From: Candidatus Poribacteria bacterium
GTDB taxonomy: Bacteria > Poribacteria > WGA-4E > WGA-3G
Assembly (NCBI GenBank): GCA_028824685.1
Contig: JAPPCZ010000010.1
Location: 60,576 to 124,575 of the forward strand
Direction of reading: 5' to 3'
DNA: 64,000 bases
The notes under the pieces were generated by a model, which saw nothing but the letters and a program-made list of their open reading frames with translations, was not told where the DNA came from and ran no database searches. The translations under genes were made by a program, and so were the position numbers. Shown in pieces: positions 10,753 to 21,657 of this stretch. The first letter of the stretch is position 1. The number at the start of each line of letters is the position of its first letter.

Positions 10753-11047
10753 TTATTACGTTTCCATTATCTGTTTTAAGCGTTACAATAGGTAATTGAG
10801 TAATCTATATCAAAATGTTCAAGACAAAAAATAATAAAACAATTTCTGTATAAACGAATTCATGATACATGCATTTATGCCAGAAGTCAAGTGAAATGTA
10901 TTCACTTTAATTTTATAAAAACTTGACAAAATAACAATTGATATAATATAATTACACATCATAGTAATTTTTCGAAAAGAAAATTCCCCTAAGATACCCT
11001 TGACATTATACAATTTAATGTGTTATTTTTAACTGTTACAGTGGGAG

Positions 11048-12163
11048 ATGAGAGTTGTGTTGAAAATTCCAACCGAAAATCAGAAGGAACGGGAACTTGT
11101 CGCCACCTTAAAACTACTATCTCCTGGGACCTCTTTAAGAGCAGGTATTGATTATATTATCCAAGCCAAGACAGGCGGTTTGATCGTTGTTGGAGATTCC
11201 CCTGAAATCCTTAATTTGACAGAAGGCGGTTTTCGGATAAATTGCCAGTTTACGCCTACGCGCCTATCTGAATTAGCAAAGATGGATGGCGCTATTATCC
11301 TCTCATCGGATATGAAACGTATAGCGCGGGCGAATGTCACATTGATGGTGAACCCATCTATTGTGTCTAATGAAACAGGATTGCGCCATCGTGCAGCAGA
11401 AAAATTCGCTAAAGAAACTGGACATCTTGTTCTTGCTGTCTCAAGACGCCGTAATACACTTACCTTATACACGAAAAATCAACGTTATCTTTTTCGTGAT
11501 CGTCCAGTTTTGGTTTCAGGTGCTAATCAGGCTATGCTGGCGTTGACGCAATACGTCAAAACCATGCAGCATGTAGTTGCAACACTAAACTGGGCAGAAC
11601 TAAATGGGACAGTCACGCTGTCAAATGTAATTATGGCAATTCAAGTATGTGAACGGGTTAGACGTACTGAACACGAATTAAATAGATACCGAATCGAATT
11701 AGGCACAGAAGCACAATCTCTCCAACTTATTCCTTCAGAATTATCCACAGAAATTGAGAGAGCACTATTCATTATTAAAGATTACTATAGAGAAAAAGAA
11801 AGAGACGAATATCAAACGTATGAACAGATTTTTGGACTGAGTGCAACGGATTTAGCAGCAGAGAACAGTATCACTGAAGCACTTGGCTATCCAAGAGATT
11901 TTAATGATAGTTTAGAAACATTAGTACCGCGTGGGTATAGGATGCTTAGCCAAATACCACGTATCCCGATGAACATCGTTGAAAATATTGTACAAAACTT
12001 TAAAACGTTAGATGCAATCATCACATCTAATATTGATGCGCTCCAAAACGTTGATGGTGTTGGTAAAACGCGTGCAGCAGCAATTAAAGAAGCACTTGTG
12101 CAAATGAAAACAGGCACTTCACAACCACAAGTTTTAGCACTACCCATCTATGATTGGGATTGA
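11048..12163 (+). CDS. disA: DNA integrity scanning protein DisA, diadenylate cyclase
   Basis: DAC domain MDGAIILSSD..., TGLRHRAAEKFAKETG, C-terminal HhH (LQNVDGVGKTRAAAIKEAL). Confidence 0.92.
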   Translation: MRVVLKIPTENQKERELVATLKLLSPGTSLRAGIDYIIQAKTGGLIVVGDSPEILNLTEGGFRINCQFTPTRLSELAKMDGAIILSSDMKRIARANVTLMVNPSIVSNETGLRHRAAEKFAKETGHLVLAVSRRRNTLTLYTKNQRYLFRDRPVLVSGANQAMLALTQYVKTMQHVVATLNWAELNGTVTLSNVIMAIQVCERVRRTEHELNRYRIELGTEAQSLQLIPSELSTEIERALFIIKDYYREKERDEYQTYEQIFGLSATDLAAENSITEALGYPRDFNDSLETLVPRGYRMLSQIPRIPMNIVENIVQNFKTLDAIITSNIDALQNVDGVGKTRAAAIKEALVQMKTGTSQPQVLALPIYDWD

Positions 12164-12267
12164 AGGGAGTCTTAATTTTTTAGGGGGTAGAAATTACCTG
12201 CGTGGTTCACAACAATAGACATAAATATCTTTCAAATTAGAATTACTACTGAAAAGGAGTCTAAAAA

Positions 12268-13611
12268 ATGAAACAATTCTGTGTTTTATTTAAAGGGGAG
12301 ATGTTCGTAAAACGCTATCAGTTATTAACTCATATTCTTTTTTCTTGTTTATTAATTTTACCTATATTTCTAAGTGCTTGTGGCGGAAAACTTGGAACTA
12401 TTGAACACGAAGATGTTGACGCACAACTGCTTCAAGCAGAAAAGGCAATCAAATTAGCCCGTGAGGTAAATGCCCCCTCTCTCGCATTTGAAGAATTTGA
12501 GCAAGCAGAAACTTATCTTGATAAGGCAAAAGAGGCTCTCAATGAGAACAATGGGATTGATGCACTACGCTTCGCTACCCAAGCGATCACGCATGCAAAA
12601 ATTGCGCAACGAAAAGCAGTGCAAAACACAATGAATGCCGAATTAAACGCTACCATTCTGGAAAAAGACGCTCTCATTGTTGAACTTAGAAAAGACATCA
12701 ATACGAAAAAAACTGAAATTACGGGTTTAGAGAATGGAGTCCAGCAACTTCGTGAGACTGAGAAGGAACACCTGCAAACCATTCGTACACTTGAAAATGA
12801 AAAACAAGAACTAAGTAACGCTCGAAATGTTAAAGAGCAGAAAGTTACTGAACTTAGTGAATCCTTAAAATCGCTTCAAGCAAATGCCGCGCGTTTGGAA
12901 GGGGATGTCCGTAATTACGGTCTGCAAGTGAAAGAACTTTCTCGGAAACTTGAAGTGGCTGAAACAATGGCAAAATCTGCAAGTAAGCAGAAACGTGCAT
13001 CAGTTGCTGAAGCAGAATCTCTTAGAAAGCAGTTGCGCGAACAAGCCAAGATTTATACTGACATGTTGGAGAAAGCCAAAAAGCAGAACATCGCAGCTGA
13101 ACATCAGGAATATCTCAGAAAAACTGCAGAACAGGCACGTGCTTATGAAAAGCAGCTGCATAGCAATGAACCGAAGCGAACAGGGAGGACATCACTTTCA
13201 ACTCAGCAAATCAATGCCGGGAAAGCAGCATTGAATAAGTGGGAAAGAGCCTGGAATAGTAAGAACGTAAATGCCCATTTTGCATTCTATAGTCCTAATA
13301 TTGCGGTCAATAAAATCGTTACTCAAGAAAGCAAAGAAAATCCGAGTACTATCAACCGCACTGATTTTGAGACCGCGCTCCGTGAGATGAACGCTCAGTC
13401 TTGGCAGAAAGCAGAAAGTTTCTCTGAAGTTGAACAAGAAAGTGTGATTGGAACATATAGATTAAGCCGGTTAGTTGCTCCTGCGGAAACAGAAGATGAT
13501 ACCGCTTTATACGATATCTGGATTAGGGAAGTATGGGTACATCAAGTTCAAGGTGCATGGAAAATCTATCGGGAAACTTGGCAAATCTATGAAAATGTTC
13601 CCAAACTATAA
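12268..13611 (+). CDS. Coiled-coil lipoprotein with C-terminal NTF2/Cds6-like domain
   Basis: Lipobox LPIFLSACGG; long coiled coil; KWERAWNSKNVNAHFAFYSPNI...WKIYRETWQIY. Confidence 0.75.
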   Translation: MKQFCVLFKGEMFVKRYQLLTHILFSCLLILPIFLSACGGKLGTIEHEDVDAQLLQAEKAIKLAREVNAPSLAFEEFEQAETYLDKAKEALNENNGIDALRFATQAITHAKIAQRKAVQNTMNAELNATILEKDALIVELRKDINTKKTEITGLENGVQQLRETEKEHLQTIRTLENEKQELSNARNVKEQKVTELSESLKSLQANAARLEGDVRNYGLQVKELSRKLEVAETMAKSASKQKRASVAEAESLRKQLREQAKIYTDMLEKAKKQNIAAEHQEYLRKTAEQARAYEKQLHSNEPKRTGRTSLSTQQINAGKAALNKWERAWNSKNVNAHFAFYSPNIAVNKIVTQESKENPSTINRTDFETALREMNAQSWQKAESFSEVEQESVIGTYRLSRLVAPAETEDDTALYDIWIREVWVHQVQGAWKIYRETWQIYENVPKL

Positions 13612-13623
13612 GGAGGCGAGCTG

Positions 13624-15042
13624 ATGAGCGATTTTCAAAACAACGCCCTAAACACTTCAAAATTTTCTTTGTCAACTTCCCTAAAGTGGGGAGCGATCAT
13701 ATTAATTGTTATTTTGGCTGTTTGTGGTATCCTGCTCACCCGATCAAGTGAAACGCCTGCCGGTTTTTTGGCAAAATGGAAAAATGCGGTTGAATCAGGA
13801 GATCTACAAAGTTATAATGCGCTCTGGGTTAAAAAATTTCAAGAGCAACATACTTCAGGCTATCATAACACCACACAGTTGTTTGAAGAAAACATCAAAA
13901 TTGAGGTCAATATCGCTAATGCTGTAAATAGGACACGCAAGGATCCGCAGGATCCGAGTTATTTGCGAATAGAAGAAATCCCTATGCTTCTCCATACCAT
14001 TGGCGAGCCACTGATTCAATCAAGAACTCTGACTGTTGCCAAAACAGGACTCATTCGGCAACGCTGGAAACTGGTCAGTGAAGAAGTCGTTAGTGAAGAA
14101 TTTGGCTCCGATCTCAGTGCTTTTGAAGCGGACAGCCAAGAAAGTCCTGTAGATACTGTTTCTCAATCTAACAGTCCTGTCGCTCCATTCGTATTAGAAT
14201 GGAAAAAAGTGCTTGAATCTCAGAATATAAAGAAGTACGATTCACTTTGGGATAAATCAGCTCGAAAAAAGCGATTAGAAAATTATCGACTTGCTCGCCT
14301 ACATATGGATCAAGAATTAGATGTTGATTTAAACCAGGCAACATATACGCCTGTTGCACACTCAAATACACGACACGTAGTTGACAATATCAGTGTTACG
14401 GTCAGTAGCAGTGGAACATTCATAGAAACACATCCACGTACACTAACGATTGAGAAGAAAGGTTTCTTTTTCAGAAGGTGGAAACTTATCAATGACGAGG
14501 TCGGAAGCGATTATATTACAGATCAACCTATTTCTCAACACGACCAACCAGATGTTGACGCTATATCAGAAGAATCTGATTTAGGTATCAATGACGGTGA
14601 TGCACCGATTGATACGCAATACAAAATAAGGCAAATTCTCGGCAAATGGCAGAAAGCATGGGAAGAGGAAGACCTTGATACCTATATGTCAATCTATGCT
14701 GAGAAAGCCTTAATTACGCGTGTCACTGTGCGAGATGGAAAGGAAATACCATCCTATCTTAGAAAAAAAGAACTCCATCAGAAAATGAAACAGTTAAACA
14801 GACACTATGCTGATATTCAGATTAGGATTAAAAAATTGGAGATCAAAGGGGATAGAGCTGTTGCGGATGCCCAATTTTTGCAAGAATTCGAGGGGACACC
14901 CGCATCAGGCAACCGACCCGCATATAAAGATATCGGCGTTAAGAAGTTAACGTTAATGATAGATCCGTCTGATGGGTATTGGAAAATATATGCCGAATCT
15001 TGGAGTCTTTATGTAGATGTTCCAGAATTTCCAAAAAACTAA
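13624..15042 (+). CDS. Membrane-anchored protein with three tandem NTF2/Cds6-like repeats
   Basis: One TM, then FLAKWKNAVESGDLQSYNALW, FVLEWKKVLESQNIKKYDSLW and ILGKWQKAWEEEDLDTYMSIY. Confidence 0.75.
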   Translation: MSDFQNNALNTSKFSLSTSLKWGAIILIVILAVCGILLTRSSETPAGFLAKWKNAVESGDLQSYNALWVKKFQEQHTSGYHNTTQLFEENIKIEVNIANAVNRTRKDPQDPSYLRIEEIPMLLHTIGEPLIQSRTLTVAKTGLIRQRWKLVSEEVVSEEFGSDLSAFEADSQESPVDTVSQSNSPVAPFVLEWKKVLESQNIKKYDSLWDKSARKKRLENYRLARLHMDQELDVDLNQATYTPVAHSNTRHVVDNISVTVSSSGTFIETHPRTLTIEKKGFFFRRWKLINDEVGSDYITDQPISQHDQPDVDAISEESDLGINDGDAPIDTQYKIRQILGKWQKAWEEEDLDTYMSIYAEKALITRVTVRDGKEIPSYLRKKELHQKMKQLNRHYADIQIRIKKLEIKGDRAVADAQFLQEFEGTPASGNRPAYKDIGVKKLTLMIDPSDGYWKIYAESWSLYVDVPEFPKN

Positions 15043-15108
15043 TATGTAACATTGTGAAATCCGTAAGCGTCAATTTCAAACAAAATTACCAATAATAGAA
15101 ACCGTGAT

Positions 15109-15531
15109 TTGACACCAATGCACACTGAGTACCGAACAAAACGGAAGATAGAATTTTCCGATACGGATATGGCGGGCATCGTCCATTTTTCGAGGTTTTT
15201 TATCTTTATGGAATCTGCCGAACACGAATTCCTACGTAGTTTGGGCACAAGTGTCGCAACTGAATGGGATGGGAACAAAATCGGATGGCCCCGACTTACC
15301 GCTTCCTGTGAATATCTTAGTCCATTACGATTTGAAGATGAGGTGGACATCCGACTGTGGATTTCCAAAAAAGGAACGAAATCACTCACATACCAATTTC
15401 ACTTTACCCATGAAGGTAAAGATATTGCACGTGGGCAACTAACCACAGTCTGCTGCATAACAAATCCGGGTGAAAAAATACGCGCCATTCCAATACCCGA
15501 GTTCATCATTTCTCAAATTGGCACAAAATAA
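15109..15531 (+). CDS. Acyl-CoA thioesterase, YbgC/4-hydroxybenzoyl-CoA thioesterase type (hotdog)
   Basis: YRTKRKIEFSDTDMAGIVHFSRFFIFMESAEHEFLR. Confidence 0.88.
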   Translation: MTPMHTEYRTKRKIEFSDTDMAGIVHFSRFFIFMESAEHEFLRSLGTSVATEWDGNKIGWPRLTASCEYLSPLRFEDEVDIRLWISKKGTKSLTYQFHFTHEGKDIARGQLTTVCCITNPGEKIRAIPIPEFIISQIGTK

Positions 15532-15593
15532 TACTTGTATTTTCCAAGTACTACGCGTGCCTTAATCCCCTTCTGATTTATCTCCCTACAAAT

Positions 15594-16289
15594 ATGAAAG
15601 AAACTACTGATAAAGCACATCAGCTTAAAATTTCAAACTTGTCTAAAGATTTTGGAAAAATTCAGGTCTTACAAGATGTTTCATTTAGCTTCAACGCAGG
15701 GACGTCAGTGGCAATTACTGGACCTTCTGGCTCTGGCAAAAGCACGCTCTTGCATATTATTGGGACATTAGAAGAACCCTCTCACGGTCACGTTGAGATT
15801 AACGGAACCGATCCCTTTAAACTTTCTGAACCTGAACTTGCTCGCTATCGGAATGCTGTAGTTGGGTTCGTATTCCAAGATCATCATCTTCTTCCACAAT
15901 ACTCTGTGCTTGAGAATGTTCTAATCCCGACACTTGCCTTTAAACAGCAGCCGGATGCGACACAACTTGCGCAAGAACTCCTGAAACGCGTCGGATTGAC
16001 TGATCGCATGTCGCATCGTCCTGCAGAACTTTCCGGTGGTGAACGCCAACGCGTTGCAATTGCTCGTGCCCTCATCAATAAACCAAGTATCCTCCTCTGT
16101 GATGAACCAACTGGCAATCTTGACACGACCACTGCTGGAACTATAGCGGATCTACTTTTTGAACTACACCGCGCAGAACGAAACATCTTAATTGTCGTGA
16201 CGCACAACCTTGAACTTGCGGGTAGGTTTGAAAACCAACTTAAACTCGCTGATGGTGTTTGCACTTTAGAAAAGGGGAATGGCAGGTAG
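15594..16289 (+). CDS. ABC transporter ATP-binding protein, LolD/MacB type
   Basis: Walker A GPSGSGKST, signature LSGGERQRVAIARAL, Walker B ILLCDEPTGNLD. Confidence 0.95.
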   Translation: MKETTDKAHQLKISNLSKDFGKIQVLQDVSFSFNAGTSVAITGPSGSGKSTLLHIIGTLEEPSHGHVEINGTDPFKLSEPELARYRNAVVGFVFQDHHLLPQYSVLENVLIPTLAFKQQPDATQLAQELLKRVGLTDRMSHRPAELSGGERQRVAIARALINKPSILLCDEPTGNLDTTTAGTIADLLFELHRAERNILIVVTHNLELAGRFENQLKLADGVCTLEKGNGR

Positions 16290-16327
16290 CTTAGAATCAC
16301 GGACACATCTGAGTAATATTTACAATT

Positions 16328-19300
16328 ATGCGAACATTTTGGTCAACTGCAAAACATTATTGGCAAATTCATCTTATTGTTGCCCTCTGCACCGCAGTCG
16401 CGACCGGCGTTCTTGCAGGTGCTTTAATTGTGGGCGATTCCATGCGCGGCAGCCTACGCGACATTACCTTGGAACGTCTCGGTTCAATTCAGCACGCGCT
16501 TATTGCGGATCATTTTTTTAAACCAGAGTTATTAAACCGACAGAATATGGTGCCAGCAATTCTGCTGAATGGGACAGTTGTCGCAGCAGAAACCGAAACA
16601 CGCGCGTCAAAGGTTAACATCTACGGTGTTGAAAATACTTTCTTTAGTCTATGGGAAGATCATGCTGTTCCAAACTTGAATAGCACTACAGATTCACCTT
16701 TTGCAAACATTGTGATTAATGAGGCACTTCAAAACGAACTGAATGTCCAAATTGGTGATGCGATCCTTGTTAATTTTCCGCAAGCAGTTGAAATCCATCC
16801 AGAATTCCTGCTCGGCAAACGAGATGCAGCCGACGTTATCCAAAGGTTGCGCTTGATCGTCGGTGATATTATCCCGACTGAAAACGCTGGCAGGTTTAGC
16901 CTTCAGACGCATCAAAGCCTTCCGCTAAATGCATACATCTCGCTCCCCGTTTTACAAAAAGCACTTGCGCAATCAGGTAAAGTGAACGCGCTGTTTACTG
17001 CTGATCCTGCCATTATCTCACCAGATTCGTTAACTTTAACATTTGAGGAACTTGGCTTATATATCACGGAGCACAAAAACCACATTGATCTCCAAAGCCA
17101 TCAATTCCTTTTAGAACCAGTGGTATCAGAAACTGCCCTTTCCGTTGCATCACAAAACGAGATACCAACTCTCCCAACACTAACTTATCTCGCAAACACA
17201 ATATCTACCGCCGATTCGTCACAACAAGATGAATCAACAAGTGCCACACAGCAAATCCCATATTCAACAATCTTGGCACTTCCTATTGAAAAAGAAATAT
17301 TTGCAGATTTCGTTAGTAGATACACTACTGAAGAACAGCTAATCCAATATGCTCAAGCATTAGAGCAAGAACTCGAACAACGTAAATTAAAATATAGCGA
17401 AGAGGCCAAAAAACTTCGTATAGAATTTAATAGGATAAAAAAAGAGGTAGCCGAATTAGAAAAGAAAAAGCGAGAACTGCGAGGCACGCCTGAATTTACA
17501 CAAAGATTAGCCGAAGTGAAAAGGGCACTCTCAAAAGTAGAAAGCAAAACAAATGCACTCAGATCCCCCATTCACCTGTCTGAAATTTATCTTAATAGAT
17601 GGGCAGCAGACGATCTCGGTGTGAAAGTAGGAGATAAATTTAACGTCACCTACTATAGCGTGAGTGCAGACGAAGACTATATCACGGAAAACGAAGAATT
17701 TATACTGAAAGGTATTGTGCCAATTGAGAGTATTGCTGCAGACACAAACTTGATTCCAAAATTTCCGGGTATCCATGACACAACTGACATATCCGAATGG
17801 GAACCCCCTTTTACGATTGACTACAGTCTCATCCGTAGTAAAGACGAGGATTATTGGGATAAATACAAGGCAACACCGAAAGCATTTGTTTCGTTAGATG
17901 CTGGTAAACGTCTATGGCAGAATCGATTTGGTGACCTTACCACTATTCGGATGGGAGCAGCACCAGAACAAGATATAAGTACAACCAGATCGCTTTTTGA
18001 AACCGAATTCATTAAAAAGATTAAGCCAGAACAGATCGGATTTCAATTCTTGTCTCTCCAACAAGAAGGTCTTAAAGCGTCTTCCGGTTCTACAGATTTC
18101 GGCATGCTGTTTAGTAGTCTGAGCGGTTTTATCATCATTGCAGTAGCCTTGTTAGTTGGGATGGTATTCCGAATCGGTGTAGAACAAAGATCACGCGAAG
18201 TCGGTATCCTTCAAGCGGTTGGTTATCCACTCGCCAAAATCCGCCGTAATTTTCTTTTTGAAGGAATCTTTGTTGCAAGCATCGGAAGTTTATTAGGGTG
18301 TCTAATTGCGGTAGGGTATGCTCAGTTGATGATATATGGATTACAAACGTGGTGGTTACCTGCTATCGGTACTCCTTTTATAAAATTACATATAAACCTA
18401 TTGAGTCTGCTTAGCGGAGCCTTCATCTCACTTGTCGTTGTAATTTTCTCCATTCATTCAACTGTCCGTAAATTAGGGAAAGTTACGACCGTATCGCTTC
18501 TTACTGGTCAAACCGATTTTAGTGAAGCAAATTCAAAACCGAAGGCGAAACATGCCAATGTGTCGAAAATTAGTACAACAAGAATTTCAATATTTATCAT
18601 GGGGATCTTTTTTGGCACCATGGACAAAGGAAAACTCTTTACTGGAGATTGGAGCGGAATTATTATTGTTATCTTACTGGTAACTTGTTGCTTATTTGGT
18701 TTCCGTTTAGCACGTAAAAGAGACGATGGAACAAACCCTAACCTTACCCTCAAAAACGTTAAAATAAGCTCTATTTTCTTTTCTATCGGAGTTGTTGCAG
18801 GAGTATTAATAGCTTATTTTCCTTTCGTAAGAAGCATTTCTGACGCGGTGATTACATTTTTTGAGCATGCAGTAGTAAAATTTATAATATTCACAATCAC
18901 AATCCTTTCGTTTGGATGGGGAATTTTTGCAGAATGGTTAAGTTCACAGAAAGATGGCAAACGGTTAAGCAGAATGCAATTTGCACTTAAAAATGCTGCG
19001 CGACAACCTGCAAGAAGCAATACCTGTGTTACGACAATTAGTTTAGCATGCTTTATTATCGTTGCAGTAGGAATAAATCGGCATGATGCACTACCTGAGA
19101 CTGAATATGCTTTTGTTGCCGAATCTTCTTTGCCTTTACATCACAGTTTAAATACACCAGATGGAAGGGATAAACTAAATTTCGATGTAAAAGATTCTGA
19201 ATTGTTGTCAGAATCAGAAGTATTTCCCTTTCGCGTGCTTCCCGGTGAAGATGTAAGTTGTCTTAATCTCTACCAACCTCAAAAACCGCAGATTTTAGGG

Positions 19301-20077
19301 GCATCGGATGTTATGCTAAACGAGGCTCCGTGGGAAATTTTAAAATTGGAGAACGATCAACAAGGTAAAATATATGCAATCGGTGATGAGAAATCACTAC
19401 GTTGGATTTTACATCATGACCCGAAGGAAGATTTTCTTATCCAAGATGAATTTGGGAAATCCTTATATCTTGAGCTTGAAACGGTCAGTAATAGTCTTTT
19501 TCAAAGTCAATTAATCATATCAGAATCCGATTTTACGAAATACTTTCCAAGTCAAAGTGGATATCAATTTTTCCTCATCAAAACCCCTCCTGAATTACGG
19601 GAAGAAACATTACAGATTCTTGAAAAAACATTAGAGGACTACGGATTTGACGTTACGTCAGCATCAGAACGATTGGCAAGTTTTCGTGCAGTTGAAAACA
19701 CCTATATCTCTACATTTCAAAGCCTTGGGGGGTTGGGAGTATTACTCGGTACTTTTGGTTTAGCACTGGTTCTATTCCGAAATATCATCGAACGTCGTGG
19801 CGAATTGGCAACGCTGCGTGCCTTCGGTTTCCGGAAACAATTGCTTGCAAAAATGTTGTTCCTTGAGAGTTGCTTTCTCCTGACAATCGGTATACTTATT
19901 GGGGTTGTCTCAGGGGTCGTTGCGATTCTTGGTTCACAAGGACATCTTCCATCATTTCCATGGTTGTCGCTCACGATTACCTTGTTATTCATCTTTGGAT
20001 TTGGTATAATTGCAAATAGTATTGCGGTTGCAGTGGCACTCCAAAGTCCATTATTGTCAACCTTGAAAACAGAATAG
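16328..20077 (+). CDS. FtsX-like ABC permease, very large, with coiled-coil insertion
   Basis: MacB-type periplasmic segment plus two FtsX-type TM blocks (EQRSREVGILQAVGYPLAKIRRNFLFEGIFVA; ERRGELATLRAFGFRKQLLAKMLFLE); directly downstream of the ATPase. Confidence 0.88.
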   Translation: MRTFWSTAKHYWQIHLIVALCTAVATGVLAGALIVGDSMRGSLRDITLERLGSIQHALIADHFFKPELLNRQNMVPAILLNGTVVAAETETRASKVNIYGVENTFFSLWEDHAVPNLNSTTDSPFANIVINEALQNELNVQIGDAILVNFPQAVEIHPEFLLGKRDAADVIQRLRLIVGDIIPTENAGRFSLQTHQSLPLNAYISLPVLQKALAQSGKVNALFTADPAIISPDSLTLTFEELGLYITEHKNHIDLQSHQFLLEPVVSETALSVASQNEIPTLPTLTYLANTISTADSSQQDESTSATQQIPYSTILALPIEKEIFADFVSRYTTEEQLIQYAQALEQELEQRKLKYSEEAKKLRIEFNRIKKEVAELEKKKRELRGTPEFTQRLAEVKRALSKVESKTNALRSPIHLSEIYLNRWAADDLGVKVGDKFNVTYYSVSADEDYITENEEFILKGIVPIESIAADTNLIPKFPGIHDTTDISEWEPPFTIDYSLIRSKDEDYWDKYKATPKAFVSLDAGKRLWQNRFGDLTTIRMGAAPEQDISTTRSLFETEFIKKIKPEQIGFQFLSLQQEGLKASSGSTDFGMLFSSLSGFIIIAVALLVGMVFRIGVEQRSREVGILQAVGYPLAKIRRNFLFEGIFVASIGSLLGCLIAVGYAQLMIYGLQTWWLPAIGTPFIKLHINLLSLLSGAFISLVVVIFSIHSTVRKLGKVTTVSLLTGQTDFSEANSKPKAKHANVSKISTTRISIFIMGIFFGTMDKGKLFTGDWSGIIIVILLVTCCLFGFRLARKRDDGTNPNLTLKNVKISSIFFSIGVVAGVLIAYFPFVRSISDAVITFFEHAVVKFIIFTITILSFGWGIFAEWLSSQKDGKRLSRMQFALKNAARQPARSNTCVTTISLACFIIVAVGINRHDALPETEYAFVAESSLPLHHSLNTPDGRDKLNFDVKDSELLSESEVFPFRVLPGEDVSCLNLYQPQKPQILGASDVMLNEAPWEILKLENDQQGKIYAIGDEKSLRWILHHDPKEDFLIQDEFGKSLYLELETVSNSLFQSQLIISESDFTKYFPSQSGYQFFLIKTPPELREETLQILEKTLEDYGFDVTSASERLASFRAVENTYISTFQSLGGLGVLLGTFGLALVLFRNIIERRGELATLRAFGFRKQLLAKMLFLESCFLLTIGILIGVVSGVVAILGSQGHLPSFPWLSLTITLLFIFGFGIIANSIAVAVALQSPLLSTLKTE

Positions 20078-20111
20078 AAAACTGGATTTAAAGTGTCTAT
20101 GTCGGTGGTTT

Positions 20112-20702
20112 ATGATGCGCTCTGTTTTTACAATTTTCGCAATTTTTATATATGTTTTTGTACTGCTAACACAGATTGGTTGTTCAGATGACGTGGGAAC
20201 TGGTGCTGCCACTGCCTCAAATCATACGGAACAGGGATGGCATGCATACAATTCGGGAAACTATACGCAGGCACTGCTCAGTTTTGAACGTGCGCTCAAT
20301 ATTGATCCAGAATTAGCTGATGCACATAACGGTATAGGATGGAGCCATCTAAGCCTTGCGCTGCCGCTACCATTAGCACAAGAGGCTTTTCAAAATGCTG
20401 TGCGTTACGATGCATCAAACGCTGATGCTTGGGTCGGTTTAGCAAATGTGCTCTACTTGCGGTACAAAGATAGTTCTGATTTCAACGCTGCTATCCGAGC
20501 AATTGATAACGCTTTACAAGCAGATGCAAAATACCTCTATCGGCATGACTATCATTCTAACGCAGAACTATATGCGCTGAAGGCGGCGTGTTATATCTAT
20601 CTTGGTGAGACTCAATTGGCAAAACAAGAGATTGACAAAGCATTCCAAATTGATACGGAAAACAGAACTGTCATTGTGCTTCAAAATATGTTAAAGGAAT
20701 AA
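20112..20702 (+). CDS. TPR-repeat lipoprotein
   Basis: Signal/lipobox-like LLTQIGCSDD; TPR motifs GWHAYNSGNYTQALLSFERALNIDPELADAHNGIGW. Confidence 0.85.
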   Translation: MMRSVFTIFAIFIYVFVLLTQIGCSDDVGTGAATASNHTEQGWHAYNSGNYTQALLSFERALNIDPELADAHNGIGWSHLSLALPLPLAQEAFQNAVRYDASNADAWVGLANVLYLRYKDSSDFNAAIRAIDNALQADAKYLYRHDYHSNAELYALKAACYIYLGETQLAKQEIDKAFQIDTENRTVIVLQNMLKE

Positions 20703-20729
20703 TCTATAATTTAAATTTGGGAGAGAAAT

Positions 20730-21626
20730 ATGTCACAAAATGTTATTACGTCTACAAATTTAACGAACTACACACCAGCACATCGTGGCAAAGTCCGTGA
20801 TCTTTACGATCTCGGAGATGAGTTTCTGATTGTGTCAACGGATAGAATCTCAGCTTTTGATGTTGTCTTACCCAACGGTATTCCAGATAAAGGTAGAGTC
20901 TTAACTGGATTGTCAAAGTTCTGGTTCAATTACACAAAATCTGTCGTAGCAAATCATATTATTGCAACCGAAGTAGAAGAATATCCGGACGCGTTACAGA
21001 CTGATGCAGAACTTTTAGAAGGACGTTCAATGCTTGTCCGCAAAGCAAATCGTGTTGATGTTGAGTGTGTTGTGCGTGGTTATCTTGCAGGTTCGGGATG
21101 GTCTTCATATCAGAAAACGGGAGAGATATGTGGACAGAAACTGCCAGCAGGTTTACGCGAATCGGAACGCCTACCGGAACTTCTATTTACCCCAACAACA
21201 AAGGCGGAACAAGGTGAACACGATGAACCGATTACTATTGACCAAATGCGTGATGAGGTCGGCACCGATCTGACTGATCAATTAATAGACATCAGTTTCG
21301 CGCTTTTCAGGGCAGCGAGTCAGCATGCTGAAAATTCAGGTATCATCCTCTGTGACACAAAATTTGAATTTGGACTGAGTGATGGTGAGTTGATACTAAT
21401 AGATGAGGTATTTACACCAGATTCATCGCGTTTTTGGCCAGCTGATCTATATGAACCTGGTAAGCCACAACAGAGTTTTGATAAGCAGTTCGTTCGGGAT
21501 TATCTCTCTGAAATCGGTTGGAACAAAAATCCACCTGCACCTGAGTTGCCAGACACCGTAATCACAAAAACGAGTGAAAAATACAGAGAGGCATATCGCC
21601 TCATTGTTGGAGAAGAGCTTCCATAA
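20730..21626 (+). CDS. purC: Phosphoribosylaminoimidazole-succinocarboxamide synthase
   Basis: HRGKVRDLYDLGDEFLIVSTDRISAFDVVLPNGIPDKGRVLTGLSKFWF; LILIDEVFTPDSSRFWP. Confidence 0.96.
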   Translation: MSQNVITSTNLTNYTPAHRGKVRDLYDLGDEFLIVSTDRISAFDVVLPNGIPDKGRVLTGLSKFWFNYTKSVVANHIIATEVEEYPDALQTDAELLEGRSMLVRKANRVDVECVVRGYLAGSGWSSYQKTGEICGQKLPAGLRESERLPELLFTPTTKAEQGEHDEPITIDQMRDEVGTDLTDQLIDISFALFRAASQHAENSGIILCDTKFEFGLSDGELILIDEVFTPDSSRFWPADLYEPGKPQQSFDKQFVRDYLSEIGWNKNPPAPELPDTVITKTSEKYREAYRLIVGEELP

Positions 21627-21657
21627 TCCTTCTGAAACCTATCTACAGCGGTGTCCA

